Made by a program: the position numbers and the translations under genes | The notes under the pieces: model-generated | What the model was told of the DNA's origin: nothing | Seen by the model: only the letters and a program-made list of their open reading frames with translations | The model's database searches: none | Shown: positions 20,926-31,880 of the stretch, piece by piece | How positions within the stretch are numbered: the stretch's first letter is position 1 | Layout of the letters: each line of letters begins with the position of its first letter | From: Prorocentrum cordatum | Lineage: Eukaryota; Sar; Dinophyceae; Prorocentrales; Prorocentraceae | Length of the DNA: 64,000 nucleotides | Direction: 5' to 3' | Assembly (NCBI GenBank): GCA_963575745.1 | Contig: CAUYUJ010017811.1 | Coordinates: forward strand, 37,501 to 101,500

Positions 20926-21343
20926 AAGGAAGATGAGGAGGATAATCGGGACGGGTGCTCGGAAAGGGCAATTGGGACCTTGGGCCTGGGGGGTGGGGGT
21001 GGGGAGAGGACTTGGGGTAGGACATGTTGGATGAAGAGGAAGAGGCTGAGGAGGAAAAGGGGGCTAAGGAGGAGGAGGAGGGGGGGGGAGGTGAGTGGGA
21101 GGGGTAGAAAGTGCGGGGGACAGGGGGAATGGGTGAGTAGAATCATTGGGGGAGGGCGCGGACGAGCAGGGGGAGGAAGCGGGGGCTGCCACAGGCACCC
21201 AGGAACCCTTCGAAAGCCAACGCAGTCACACTGGGAGCGAAAGGCTTCCACCCAAGCGTTTCGGCACTTGGGGCTAGCCAGGCCAGCGGTGGCCACTTGA
21301 ACGTTGCTGTTGCGTTTATGCCCCTGCGCGTCGCTAGAGGGCT

Positions 21344-21388
21344 CAGGCAGGGACGCCATCTAGCGTCGCTAGATGGCGTCCCTGCCTG
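21344..21388. repeat. Perfect 22-bp inverted repeat with a one-base loop
   Basis: The left arm 21344-21365 starts CAGGCAGGGACGCC and ends CTAGCG; the right arm 21367-21388 is its exact reverse complement, with T21366 between them. A near copy of part of the arm (GCGTCGCTAGA) lies just upstream at about 21328-21338. It could be a cruciform-forming palindrome, a mobile element terminus or a fold-back artefact. Confidence 0.95.
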
Positions 21389-21777
21389 GGACTGGTCTTC
21401 CAGCCCGGATGCTGCACATGCCTATTGGTATGAAGTAGAAGCGGGGCACGGTCAGGGGAGGCAGCCTTCTAATTTTGATCTTTCCATCCCAGTGTTTTTC
21501 CGTCTGGTTGTTTAATGCATATTTTCATTTACACATAGATAGCGGTGTTCGATATTCATACCATAATAGTCTTGGTATTCTTCGAGGAATAAGAGCACGG
21601 GGGCGATACCTTCTAGGAAACCCGCTGCCTTGTCAGAACACTGCCCCTCACCCCGCTGTCCTTCGCTCGCAGCCAAGCCTGGGAGCTTGACAATCGAGCC
21701 CGACGTCACTTCCCGCAGCGTCACAGTGAAACTAATGTTAGTCAGCGCGGACCCCGAATAATGATGTCTTGCAGTCT

Positions 21778-21860
21778 ATGCGGTGCAATCTAGGCGGCGG
21801 AATCGATGTAGTGCAATCTAGATGGTGGAATCAATGTGGTGCAATCTAGGTGGTGCGAAG
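21778..21860 (+). repeat. About 27-bp tandem repeat, three units
   Basis: Units of the form GTGCAATCTAGGTGGTGGAA followed by TCAATGTG. A fourth fragment (GTGGTGCAATCTATCGGCGG) reappears at 22096-22118, after the pentanucleotide array. 21389-21777 holds no recognisable gene. Confidence 0.85.
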
Positions 21861-21865
21861 AAATT

Positions 21866-22095
21866 CAACGCAATGCGAAACAACGCAACGCAATGCACAG
21901 CAAAGCAATTCAATGCCAAGCACTGGGGCAATGTAAATCAATGCAACGCACCGCAACGCGATGCAACGCAACGCAATGCAATGTTAAGCAGTGCTGAACA
22001 ATGCGCAGCAATGTAAACGCAATGCGAAGCGATGCTAGCAACGCAAAGCAACGCAAAGCAATGCAACGCAATGCAAAGCGACGCACAGCAATCTA
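21866..22095. repeat. (GCAAY)n pentanucleotide array
   Basis: GCAAC, GCAAT and GCAAA units with small slippage, followed by a short GGCGGCGAC patch (22115-22160). Confidence 0.9.
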
Positions 22096-22389
22096 TGTGG
22101 TGCAATCTATCGGCGGCGACGAGCGGCGACGATGCGGCGACGGGGCGGCGACGGCGAACACAGAGCCGCCAGACCGCCTGTCAGGCCCAGTTCCTCAGGA
22201 GGGATGTAAGGATCCTTATGTACAAGCATTGTTAGGGGAATCAGATGAAGCAGCGCCATGAATAGTGACTGCACTCTCTGAGCGTGCAGTCCCTCGGAGA
22301 ACTTCTCTGGCTGTAGATCGAGCGGCTCCGCAGCATATCAAATAACGTGCTGGAGACGTGTCCCGATACCTCCGGTCTAATACCTCCTG

Positions 22390-22470
22390 CTCTGCACCAG
22401 TACAGGCTGCACCTGCCCCCAGGGAAAATGGGGTACCTTGTTGGGGCTCTCGCCTGGGGCAGTGGACAGG
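22390..22470. repeat. Module D, copy 1
   Basis: GTACAGGCTGCACCTGCCCC, AAAATGGGGTA and CCTGGGGCAGTGG match 24648-24720 by eye with small indels. Both copies lie 80-100 bp upstream of a long GAT/GTT microsatellite. On the minus strand both read YP then GGxCxLY, which could be an old coding remnant. Confidence 0.6.
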
Positions 22471-22555
22471 CGAAGGAGGAGCAGCAGCAGGGGCAGTGTT
22501 CAAAGCAGGTTCGAGGTGATCTTGCAGGTTGCACTATGGGGTGATGATGATGGGT

Positions 22556-22559
22556 CATA

Positions 22560-22602
<43 letters not shown>

Positions 22603-22981
22603 CGACGGTGGTGACGGAGATGGAACTGGTGACGTTGATGCTGATTATGATGATGATGATGATGGTTGTGGTGGTGGTGGTGATGATGAGTGTGGTCGTG
22701 GCAGTGGAGATGATGGCGTTGCTTATGATGATGGTGATGATGATGGTGATGACGATGTTTATGCTGACGATGGCGATGACGATGATGCTGCTGCTGATAA
22801 TGATGATGCTGCACAGGAAGTCGATGGTGATGCGGCCGATGATGTCGATGATGCTGATGATGCTGATGCTGCTGGAATTGATGATGGTGATACTGACGAT
22901 GATGCTGATGATGATGCTTTTGCTGGCGATGGTGATACTGATGGTGATGATGATGACGACCATGATGATGACGATGATGCT

Positions 22982-23024
<43 letters not shown>

Positions 23025-23216
23025 ATGCTGCTGCTGATGATGATGCTGATGCTGATGCTGATGATGCTGCTGATGATGATGATGATAACGGTGATGGTGA
23101 TAGTGATGGTGATGCTGCTGCTGATGATGCTGATGAGGATGCCAGTGCAGTTGTTGTGGTTGTTGTTGGGGCTGTTGTTGTAATTGTTGTTGTTTTTGTT
23201 GTTGTTGTTGTTGTTC

Positions 23217-23263
<47 letters not shown>

Positions 23264-23270
23264 GAACATT
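22556..23270. repeat. (GAT)n/(GCT)n then (GTT)n microsatellite
   Basis: GAT with GCT, GGT and GAC variants to about 23140, then (TTG)n to about 23264. Asp-rich and Ile/Asn-rich ORFs on the two strands are artefacts. Confidence 0.95.
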
Positions 23271-23479
23271 ATTTATTCTAAAGAATAATTATTGTTGGGC
23301 CCCCTGGTGCGCGCCCCCCCTGCGCCGCCTAGGCCGCAGCTACATTTTCATCATTTTCGTGAGGAAGCCTCAGAAAAGAGGGTGTGTACAGGATCCGGTT
23401 GTTTTGTTGTAATCCGCTTTCCCTTGCAAAAAACAATAGAAAATGACATTTCTTGTTCTAATATAATCAAATTTCAAGA

Positions 23480-24050
23480 ATCCCTTGCAAAAAATAAGGT
23501 AAAGTGGACATTCGCGCGCGCAAGACGAAATCCTTCCAAAACCTTAGTGTTCGCAGCGATTTTAACATAAAAACATCAAAAAACCAATGGTTTTTCAACA
23601 AAAAAATGTCAAAATCTCATCCCGCGCGCTCTTGCGGATTCGTAGGAAACCCAACACTTTTTAAACATTTCTGTCAAACGGGCTTTTGCGAGCAACTTTT
23701 TCGAACTTCTGCGACAACGGTTGCGCACCTGCCAGGGCCATCATCCCTGTCAAATAATACCATGCGGGACACATTCGTTTTTTCTTCGCGCGCGCACGCC
23801 GAAATCTCCAAAAACCATTGGGCTTCTTAAGAATTTTAGCACCGCGCATCATAAAATCACACGAATCGCACCGTAGGTCCTCGAAAAACACCTGCACGAC
23901 TTTTCAAAATTTCTACCCGCGCGCGCTGTCCGAATCCTAAAAAAAACCAATGGTTTTCCAACATTTATGTTACATGAGCTCGCGCGAGCTACTTTCGCAC
24001 GCTCTTGCAACGGGGTTCGCGCGCCTGCCAGGGGCCACAATCCCTTGCGG
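23480..24050 (-). repeat. CG-palindrome repeat units, inverted and diverged
   Basis: Read on the minus strand, ATTTTTTGCAAGGGATTC, ATCCGCAAGAGCGCGCG, TTTTTTGTTGAAAAACCA and GCGCGCGAATGTCCACTT follow the order of the units at 601-3730. The copies are more AT-rich and lack the exact CGCG palindrome. Confidence 0.65.
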
Positions 24051-24170
24051 TTGCGCCATAGGTTGCGCCCTCGGCCGCCGAGAATAAAACGTCCCCCTAT
24101 TGGTTGCGCCATAGGTTGCGCCCTCGGCCGCCGAGAATAAAACGTCCCCCTACTGGTTGCGCCATAGGTT
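24049..24170 (+). repeat. 53-bp tandem duplication
   Basis: Units start at 24049, 24102 and (partial) 24155, each beginning GGTTGCGCCATAGGTTGC and containing AATAAAACGTCCCCCTA. The two full units differ at only one or two bases, indicating recent duplication. Confidence 0.95.
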
Positions 24171-24176
24171 GCCACA

Positions 24177-24315
24177 GTCATCGGGACAACGATCGGGACA
24201 AGCACAACCATCAGGACAACCATCGGGACAATCATCGGGACAACGATCGGGACAACCACAACCATCAGGACAACCATCGGGACAACCATCGAGACAACCA
24301 TCGGGACAACCATAT
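24177..24315. repeat. CATCGGGACAAC 12-bp minisatellite
   Basis: About 12 units of CATCGGGACAAC/CATCAGGACAAC, itself arranged in a roughly 66-bp higher-order unit. The minus strand reads as CPDG tetrapeptides, a Cys-rich pattern that arises simply from a 12-bp unit. Confidence 0.9.
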
Positions 24316-24445
24316 CCTCTCTCTCTTGTGTATTCCCACATCCCTCAGGAATTTGCCCTAAAGATGTGATCAACTATCTTGTGAGTACGTATCATGTGTA
24401 TCATGTGTATCATGTACCATATGCATCATATGCAACAGATGTTCT

Positions 24446-24535
24446 GTGGAAGGCTTAACAACTTCTGTGGGTTAACAAGGCTTAACAACTTCTGTGGGTG
24501 TACGAACGTAGGCTTAACAACTTCTGTGGGTGTGT
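24446..24535 (+). repeat. Triplicated AGGCTTAACAACTTCTGTGG
   Basis: Three copies starting near 24451, 24478 and 24511, separated by short unlike spacers. Confidence 0.9.
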
Positions 24536-24644
24536 ACTCCACGCCAGTGTAGTAGCCACGGTCGTCCGCAGGCCACGAAGTGAAGTGTCCGAACGTCATA
24601 GGGCGGGAAGCTGGGTGTGGGTGGTGGCGAAGAGTCGTGTGGAT

Positions 24645-24722
24645 ATTTGGTAGAGCTTGCACTGCCCCCCCACAAAATGGGGGTATTGGCTGGCGTCGCA
24701 TGAAAACCCTGGCACTGGTGAG
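24645..24722. repeat. Module D, copy 2
   Basis: GTAGAGCTTGCACTGCCCCC, AAAATGGGGGTA and CCCTGGCACTGG correspond to copy 1 at 22390-22470. A GTT/GAT microsatellite follows at 24748. Confidence 0.6.
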
Positions 24723-24747
24723 AACACTGAGCGTTCGGGTAAAGTGA

Positions 24748-25060
24748 TTGTTGTGGTTGTTGTTGTTGTTGTTGTTGTTGTTATTGTTGTTATCGTCATG
24801 GTTGATGTTGATGATGACGATGCTGCTGATGTTGATGGTGATGGCAACGGTGACGATTAGGTTGACCGATGGTGGTGATGATGGTGATGGTGGTAATAAT
24901 GATACGGCTGAAGATGTTTTTTTTTCGGATGAAGGTGATGAGGTTAAGTATGCTGTTAGAAATGATAGTGCTGCTGATGCTGCTGCTGATGATGATGCTG
25001 ATGATGGTGACGACGATTATTGTTGTGGTGATGATTCGGAGGAGGGGAAGGAGGAAGAGG
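24748..25060. repeat. (GTT)n and (GAT)n microsatellites
   Basis: GTT run (24748-24790), then GAT/GGT/GCT low complexity with short unique interruptions. Confidence 0.85.
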
Positions 25061-25242
25061 AGGTGGCATCGAAGGAGGTCGGAGCAGGAGAAGGAAGAAC
25101 ACCAGCTGGAGGGGGTGGCGGATGGGGGCGGAAGAGGGAAAGGCGGGACAACATTTACGAGGAATTGCAGTTGCAAATGGGGTTCAAGTTGGTTGTGCGG
25201 CTTTAGGTTTTTTTTGCTGGCTCGGCAGGGTTTCAGGAGGCT

Positions 25243-25735
25243 TTGGGGAGGAGGAGCAGGAGGTGGGGGAGGAGGAGGAGGAGGAGGAGGATGAGGAGGA
25301 GGAGGAGGAGGAGGAGAGCCCCGCCTCCTCTCTTCAAGGAGGAGGAGGATGATGAGGAGGAGGAGGGGGAGGAGGAGGAGGATGAGGAGGAGGAGGAGGA
25401 GGAGGAGGAGGGGTGGGGGTGGCGGGGCTCGCTGGTGCCCGCCGCAGGGGACGAGCAGCCCGCTGCAAAGCGGGCGCCCGAGGAGCCCCCGAGGGAGGCG
25501 GTGACCTTCTCGATGAAAGGCGGCCGGCAGCGGGTGGGGAGGAGGGGGAGGGGGAGGGAGGAGGGGGGGACGGGAAGTCGTGGGAGGAGAGGGCAGGATG
25601 GGTAGGACGATCATGGGGTGAAGGAGGGAAGAACGAAGGACGGACAGACGGACAGAGGAGGAGGAGGAAGAGGAGGAGGAGGAGGAGGAGGAGGAGGAGG
25701 AGGAGGAGGAGGAGGAGGAGGAGGAGGAGCGACAT
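25243..25735. repeat. (GGA)n purine tracts around a GC-rich segment
   Basis: Two long GGA runs (25243-25415 and 25655-25731) around GC-rich sequence (25416-25650). The strong purine bias favours triplex (H-DNA). 25736-26084 has no recognisable gene. Confidence 0.9.
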
Positions 25736-26094
25736 GTTGTTGGGAGGCGTCGTCGCACTTGGCCTAAGACTCTCCGATTGGATGGGTTGTTTTCTGAAGT
25801 CGTCATGCTGTATTCCTTTGTGGCGCGGTGCTGAGGCCCTGGGCTTCTGCGTGGGAGCCTAGAGAGGGAACAGCTCCAAGTGCTACCAAGGAGGGTGCTG
25901 CTTTCTTCCCCTCCCCCATCTTATTTTCATTGGTCCCTCGTGCTAGGAATAGGCATGAACGTCTTCAGGCCCCGTCCGACCGAGGAGCAGAAAGTGGAGG
26001 AGAACGAGGAGGAGGAGGAAGAGGGAAGGGGATAGAGGAGGATGATGAGGATAAGGATACGGATGAGGATAAGGAAGAGTATGACTGACAATGT

Positions 26095-26240
26095 AAATAC
26101 GCGGCGCACCAGCGATGATGCAACAGCCCCTCCCTCTATTTTTTTCTTCATAGGTCCCTGCATTTGTTTTTCGTAATGCAATGGGGAGATAACCGTCTGA
26201 TAATCCTCAATCGTGCCAAAGTGCCATTCCTTGGACGTCA
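26095..26240 (+). repeat. Module A, full copy
   Basis: CACCAGCGATGATGCAACAG, CCCCTCCCTCT, a T-rich tract ending CTTCATAG at 26153, GTCCCTG, AATGCAATGGGGAGATAACC, then GTGCCAAAGTGCCATTCC. The same order is present at 55925-56075. The copy follows a GAG/GAT microsatellite and is followed by 84-bp satellite units. Confidence 0.85.
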
Positions 26241-26905
26241 GCGCCGCGAATCAACGTGACTGTTCAGCCCAGGAGTTTCAAGTCGTACTAGAACGCAGTT
26301 CCTGGGACTTCAACACCGCGAATCAACGTGCTTGTTATGTCCTGACGCTCATTCAGTCGTGTCAGAAATCCTTCCTTGAATTTGTTGTGAACTTTGGCGA
26401 CGAATAATTTGCGGGGCGGTAGCGCGAGAGCCACATTGTGGAAAGGAACCGCCTTCATCCTTGAATCTGTTGCAAGCTTTAAGACGAATGTGCGCGGCTT
26501 TAAGGCGAGAGCCACATTTCGAAAGAGGAAGCGCTCCCCTTTTCGTGAAACTGATGCGAGCTTGTAGTACGAATGTGTGCGGCGCTAAGGTGAGAGCCAC
26601 ATTTTGGAAAGGACGCGCTCTCCATCCTTGAAGCTGTTGCAGAATTTCAGACGAGGGTGGGGTGCACGGCGCTAAGGCGAGAGCCGCATTTTGAAAAGGA
26701 GCCGCCTCGCTCCGTGAAGCTGTTGCGAGCTTGTAATACGAAATTGCGCGGTGCAAAGGCGAGAGCTAGATTCAAAATTGAATCTGCCCTCCATCCGTGA
26801 AGCGGTTCCATTTTTTTCAAGACGACTGTGCGCGTCGCTAAGGCGAGAGCCAACATTTGAAAGCCACCCGACCTCCATCCTTGAAGCTGTTGCAAATCTC
26901 AGGCG
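26240..26905 (+). repeat. About 84-bp satellite array (reference array)
   Basis: At least six units. The core GGCGAGAGCCACATTT recurs at about 26420, 26505, 26590, 26677, 26761 and 26842, that is every 81-87 bp. Each unit continues GGAAAGGAnCCGCCCTCCATCC, then TTGAAGCTGTTGCAA, then an AGACGA and GTGCGCGGCGCTAA. ORFs across it are short and change frame from unit to unit, so it is not coding. Related arrays lie at 27330-28060, 54430-55575 and 56180-56470. Confidence 0.9.
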
Positions 26906-26910
26906 TCAGG

Positions 26911-27000
26911 ATCATAAATGGTGAGGAAGTCTCAGGCGAATTGCCTGGCCCGCTCTGCCGAGACGTCCGAGGGTGCGACAGGGAGGATATATGTAGAAGG
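26911..27000 (+). repeat. Module B, copy 1
   Basis: ATCATAAATG, then GTGAGGAAGTCTCAGGCGAA, TGCCTGGCCCGC, GGGTGCGACAGGGAGG and TATGTAGAAGG. It matches 56521-56615 over about 95 bp and shorter parts of 32495-32570 and 55580-55660. A purine-rich stretch follows. Confidence 0.85.
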
Positions 27001-27124
27001 AAACTGGAATGAGGAAGGGGGGAAGGGGAGGACGAGGACGAGGACTATGAGAAAGAAGAAGAAGAAGACGACAAGCAAAACATAATAAGAACAATCGGAA
27101 ACATAGTAGTAGTTTTAATGATAT

Positions 27125-27195
27125 CACTCTTATTTTTCTTCTTCTTCTTCTTTTTCTTCTTCGTCTTCTTCTTCTTATTCTTTTCCTTCTTATGA
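27125..27195. repeat. (TTC)n tract
   Basis: Pyrimidine run, TTC/TTCTT on the plus strand. The preceding 27005-27075 is GAA/GGA purine-rich, so the two arms could pair. Confidence 0.85.
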
Positions 27196-27329
27196 TTAAT
27201 TCTTAGTATAAACAGTAACAGTAAGAAAACAAAGAGCGGACGGGGAGGGGGAGAAGCAGCAGGAGTAGGAGTTAAGCTCGCCAGCTCGACTGAGTCAGCG
27301 AGCCCCGCCCACTCCCACTGGCTGTAGGC

Positions 27330-28060
27330 ACTGGTGTGCCTCCCCACCTGGCGAACGGAAGGCGCTCGCGCCCGGCTTCGCTTCCGACGACTTTGCGAGC
27401 GGACAAATGTAGTCCGCGCGCAGGCGGGATCCGAGCTCTCAGAAAATCTCTGCCTGGCGCTTCGGCGAGAGCAACAACCGCTTTTCATGTGCGCGGCCAG
27501 TTCTCTGATATGGGCGGTGAAGAGCGGACATGCGCCGCGCCGAGGCGAGAGCGCCACTTTCTGGCGAAATGTACGCGGCGCTTGTCATGGCGCCAACATC
27601 GCAGAGCGGATTTCGTTCGGAAAACAATAGGATGGGCCCGGAGTGTCCTGGATTTTTTTTCTGGATTTCGAGGTGAGTTTCGTGCGGATTTTTTGGCTTT
27701 GAATGAAGACCAGCAAAAATCCACGCGAAATTCACTTCGTTTCGTTTTGGGGTTTTACTTTGACAGAAATCCACGTAGAAATCCGCTGCAGCACGTCTGC
27801 AAGGCCGGTGCAATGACGTCTGGGCGAGAGCGACAATTCGCCCGCTCCCAAGCGGCCCCGTTTCCTCTTTCGACGACTCGGCGAGCGAAGCAGATGTGCC
27901 GCACCAACACTTTCAGAATCTGCACGGCGAGAGCATCATTTCGCCCGCTGGCGCGCGGACCCGCGTCGGACGAATTGGCGAGCGAATGAAGTGTGCGGCG
28001 CTGATGCGAGCGACATTTCCACACTTCGCGCGCGATTTGCGTCGCGTCCAATCCGTGGCG
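27330..28060 (+). repeat. Diverged, CG-rich relatives of the 84-bp satellite
   Basis: CTTCGGCGAGAGCAACA, CGAGGCGAGAGCGCCACTTT, TGGGCGAGAGCGACAATTCG and CTGATGCGAGCGACATTT recur with CGCCCGC and GCAGATTTC-like spacers. A 217-aa plus-strand ORF (27336-27989) crosses the array but is probably a by-product. Confidence 0.6.
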
Positions 28061-28451
28061 TGCGTTTTACAATGTCGACGACACATCCCATGTTGAACGG
28101 TACTTCATTTGACGTGTAGGCTGAACCCCCTTCGACATTTTTGCAGAGTGGAGGTGTGTATGCATAGGCATGCCAGACACGATTACGTTCAAAGGTTGGA
28201 ATCGGAGGCTTTCCCAGGCCTCCAGGCCTTCTCTTCTGGGGGCTTACCAAGGGCTCCCAGGAGCCCCCAAGGGGTCTCCCGAGTGGGCTCGACGAGGCAT
28301 CCCGTGGGGGCAGGGGGCGGGCGCCGCCCCCCGCGACCTCCCCATCCCTCACCTCCCTCCATCCTCCCACGTCCTTTTCTCCTCCCACCTCCCTCCACCA
28401 TCCTCCCGCCTCTCTCCATCCTCCCGCCCCCCCCCCCCCCCCCCCCGTTCG
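28061..28451. other. No gene recognised; imperfect hairpins
   Basis: GC-rich unique sequence. Positions 28205-28275 contain several GGCCTCCAGGCC / GGGAGCCC-type short inverted repeats. A CCTCC-rich stretch begins at 28340. ORFs here have no recognisable domain. Confidence 0.5.
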
Positions 28452-28582
28452 TCCGTAGGAGGTAGGAGGAGGAGGAGGAGGAGGGAGGAGGAGGAGGAGG
28501 AGGAGGAGGAGGAGGAGGAGGAGGAGGAGGAGGAGGAGGAGGAGGAGGAGGAGGAGGAGGAGGAGGAGGAGGAGGAGGACCC
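28452..28582. repeat. (GGA)n run of about 40 units
   Basis: Almost uninterrupted GGA. 28583-29065 is GC-rich with no recognisable gene. Confidence 0.95.
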
Positions 28583-29065
28583 AATCCGCTCCGACCCGTC
28601 CTCTCGCCTGCCTCGGAGCTCTCCCACACTCGGTCGCTCCCTCCCTCCCTCTCTCCGCCCTGGTCGCCCAGCGCTCTCACCCCTCGCTGGCGCGGCCCGC
28701 CCGGAGCCGCCCTGGCCCTCCCCGGCGCCCTTGCCCACCAGCGCCCGCTCCGCTCCGCTGATCCCCTCCAGGCAAGAGACCCGCGATATTGCCGGGCGAC
28801 GTGGGAGACAAGGAGGAGAGGGAGGCGGAGAAGAAGAAGGCGGAAGAGGCGAAGGCAGCTCCCAGCCGCACGCGCAAGCGCGCGCGCTCTCACTCTCCTT
28901 GCAGGGGTCGCTCGTAGCGCGGGCAGGCCTGACATGATCGCATACCATGAGCATCACTCGAAGCATGTCAGAGGGCTTCCGTATGCTCGCGTGCGCCATG
29001 GAACCATGTGAAGGAGGAGGAAGGGGAGAGGGAGGAGGAGGGGGACGGGGTTTGGGATGATTCAG

Positions 29066-29492
29066 CCGACGATGATGATGATGATGCTGATGCAGATGAT
29101 TATGATGATGGTGATGACGATATGAGGATTCTATGATGATGGCGATGGTGATGGTGGTGGTGGCGATGATGATGCTGCTGGTGATCATGCTGCTGATGGT
29201 GGTGGTGGGGGTGGAGTTGTCGAGGATGATCATGGTGGTGGTGGTGGTGAGGATGAGGATGATCATGATGATATTGACATTGATGATGTGGCTGATGATG
29301 ACAATGGCAACGATGGCGATGAGGATGCTGATGCTGATGCTGATGACTGGCATATTCGTGTCGATGCCGACGACGCTACCGACGATTGCGATGGTGATGA
29401 TGATGAAACTGATGCAGATGATGATGATGATGATGATGCTGATGCTGATGCTGATGCTGCTGCTGATGATGATGATGATAATGATGATGATT

Positions 29493-29546
<54 letters not shown>

Positions 29547-30199
29547 TGATGACGTGATGATGATAATGATAATGATGCTAACGACGGCGACGACGATGAC
29601 GATACTGATGATGAGGATGAGGATGCTGATGATTATGATGATGATGATGATGATGTTGATGAGTACGGCGACAATGCTGATGATGTTGCCGATACTGATG
29701 TTGACGAATAAGATGATTTCGATGATGAGGATGCTGATGATGATGGTCAGACGGATGGTGATTCTGATGATGAGTTTGACGATGCTGGTGCTGCTGATGA
29801 TGAGGATGATGAAGATGAGGATCATGATGACGATGATGCTGCAGATGATGATGATGATGTTGCTCATGATGCGGATAAGACTGCTGCTGCTGATGATGAT
29901 GATGATGATGATGATGATGGTTGTGGTGATGATGGTGATGATGATGCTGATGATGCTGATGTTGAGCCTATGGTGATCTGCATGTTGAGGACGGTGATGA
30001 GGATGACGGCGTTGAGGATGCCGCTGCTGCTGATGTGGATGATGGTGATGGAGACGATGATGCTGATGTTGATGATGTTGATGCTGATTATTATGATGAT
30101 GTTGATGCTGATGACGATGATGCTGACGATGCTGTTGACGATGATGACGATGATAATTGTGGTTGCCGATGACGATGATAATGATGATGATGGTTATGG

Positions 30200-30281
<82 letters not shown>

Positions 30282-30366
30282 GAGGATGACGATGATGATG
30301 ATGATGATGCTGCTGATGATGATGATGATGACCATTCTGATGCTGCTGCTGCTGCTGATGATGATG
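29066..30366. repeat. 1.3-kb (GAT)n/(GCT)n microsatellite
   Basis: GAT dominates, with GCT, GGT, GAC and GAG triplets. Poly-Asp, poly-Met and His/Ile ORFs on either strand are artefacts. 30367-30921 has no supportable gene. Confidence 0.95.
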
Positions 30367-30921
30367 CAGACCGAAGTGAGTAGGATGGTTGGATTGGGCA
30401 TACACATGGTGACGATTTCGATGTTGATGATGGCGAGGGGGAGCTTCAACAGGGACAAGGAGGCGTAGGAGCAGCATGACTAGCAATATCAGCAGGAACA
30501 GCGGGAGTAGGAGCAAGAGCAGGTCGTCGCGAGAAGGGCCTGCGCGGCTTCTGCCTCCTGTCAGACTTCCTGGACGCCTCCAAGACTGTCGCCAAGCTAG
30601 TAGATCTGATTTCTGTGAATCTAGCTTCTTGCTGATTCCTTGGCGCCGATTCGTGGCATCAGTCCTTGTCGTATTATGCGTAAGAGTGCATGTGTTAGTA
30701 TGCGTGCACCGCGCGGCAGCCATGTGGACCCATGCCCGACGACGGGGGTTAGGTGCGTCTCGAGCCACAGAGCTTCGAGCCACAGCCAGGGAAGGCGCGC
30801 CTTCGGCTCCACCTCGAGCGAGAGTCGCCCTCGCCCAACCGGACGGCTGCGCCATAGTCCCTCCCCGAAGGATCCTTGAGCTGAGCGCAGTAGAGTCTGA
30901 TTAATGGGCCGACCCTGCAAG

Positions 30922-31251
30922 TTAATGGTGTCCGGGCTTCCTGCTTTTCACCTTCCAGGACCTCTTCATGTCTGGAGCATGGACCGCCCTCGGAAGAGAT
31001 GCGTGTCCTCTCGGATGCCCTCTGCAAACAGTCCCGACTAGCTGCGTCAACGCCTCACCAAGACGATCATGCGCAGCGATATCTGCAGACCTCTCGTTCA
31101 AGACTCCTGAGGGGGTGATGCTCTCACCACCTGCGGCCTCGAACTCGTCTTCGTAGATCAGCTCCATTGCCTTGGCCGCGACTTTTGATAGGAGCTTAAA
31201 CACGAGGGGGCCAATCACAGTCATCTGGCACGTCTCTATCTTTCCACACAT
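30922..31251 (-). CDS. Hypothetical 109-aa ORF
   Basis: Unrecognised, but the composition is protein-like: KIETCQMTVIGPLVFKLLSK, VAAKAMELIYEDEFEAAGGE, SGVLNERSADIAAHDRLGEA, LTQLVGTVCRG. An amphipathic helical character is likely in residues 10-40. It is not repeat-derived and lies between repeat blocks. It could be a single exon. No partner gene is visible. Confidence 0.35.
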   Translation of the reverse strand: MCGKIETCQMTVIGPLVFKLLSKVAAKAMELIYEDEFEAAGGESITPSGVLNERSADIAAHDRLGEALTQLVGTVCRGHPRGHASLPRAVHAPDMKRSWKVKSRKPGHH

Positions 31252-31639
31252 TCATGCAGGCACCCGCCCACTTCCTCCACGCGCGATGCTTTCTGCTGAC
31301 ATCAGCTTCTGTTCCTGGGAACCGTCGCACGGCACCACGCGCGCTCCCTTGACTCACCATACCGCAGCTGTTACCTTTTAGTCCTTAGCTGTCAAGACGA
31401 GGCGGCTTTGCCTTCAGCGCCCGCGCCCTTGCTCCACCGAGGGGATCCCGCGCTCTTCCGCTGCACCAGTGCAGATAGCCCGCGGGAGCGCGACTGGCCG
31501 CCTCCCTTCCGCCTGGAGCCAGGCCAACTGCTTGCATGGTGTAGACATCACACTGCTGACGGCTACGCTGGGAATAGCTCCTCTGATTCATGGCTAGCAT
31601 GCTCACCTCGCCCATGCACCCTGATCAGCAGGCCACCTG

Positions 31640-31880
31640 TGGCTTCCTGGGGCCTTCCCCTGGTGCTTGTGGGAGCTCCCTCGACCTTCCCGTAGCCTCC
31701 TGGGACTGGTTGCGGCTCCCTAGGGGCTCCAGGAGCTTCCTGGGTCCTCCTGCTGCCTCTTGGTATCTCCTTGTGCCATCCTGGCGCTTCCTGCAGCCTT
31801 CGGGAATTTCTCGGGACCGTCGGGCCTCCTGGGCCTTCTGGAGTCTCCGGAGGCTCCTGGGGTCCTGGGGCTGCTTGATG
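31640..31880 (+). repeat. CCTGGGGCC / CTTCC minisatellite
   Basis: Degenerate units CCTGGGGCCTTCC, CTCCCTAGGGGCTCC, CTTCCTGGGTCCTCC. Same family as 59280-59545 (reverse) and 60090-60225. Confidence 0.7.

Noticed and set aside
24177-24315. CRISPR-like regular repeats
   Set aside because: The units are 12 bp with no unique spacers, and the genome is eukaryotic.
27336-27989. 217-aa ORF as a gene
   Set aside because: It runs across diverged satellite units and has no conserved domain.
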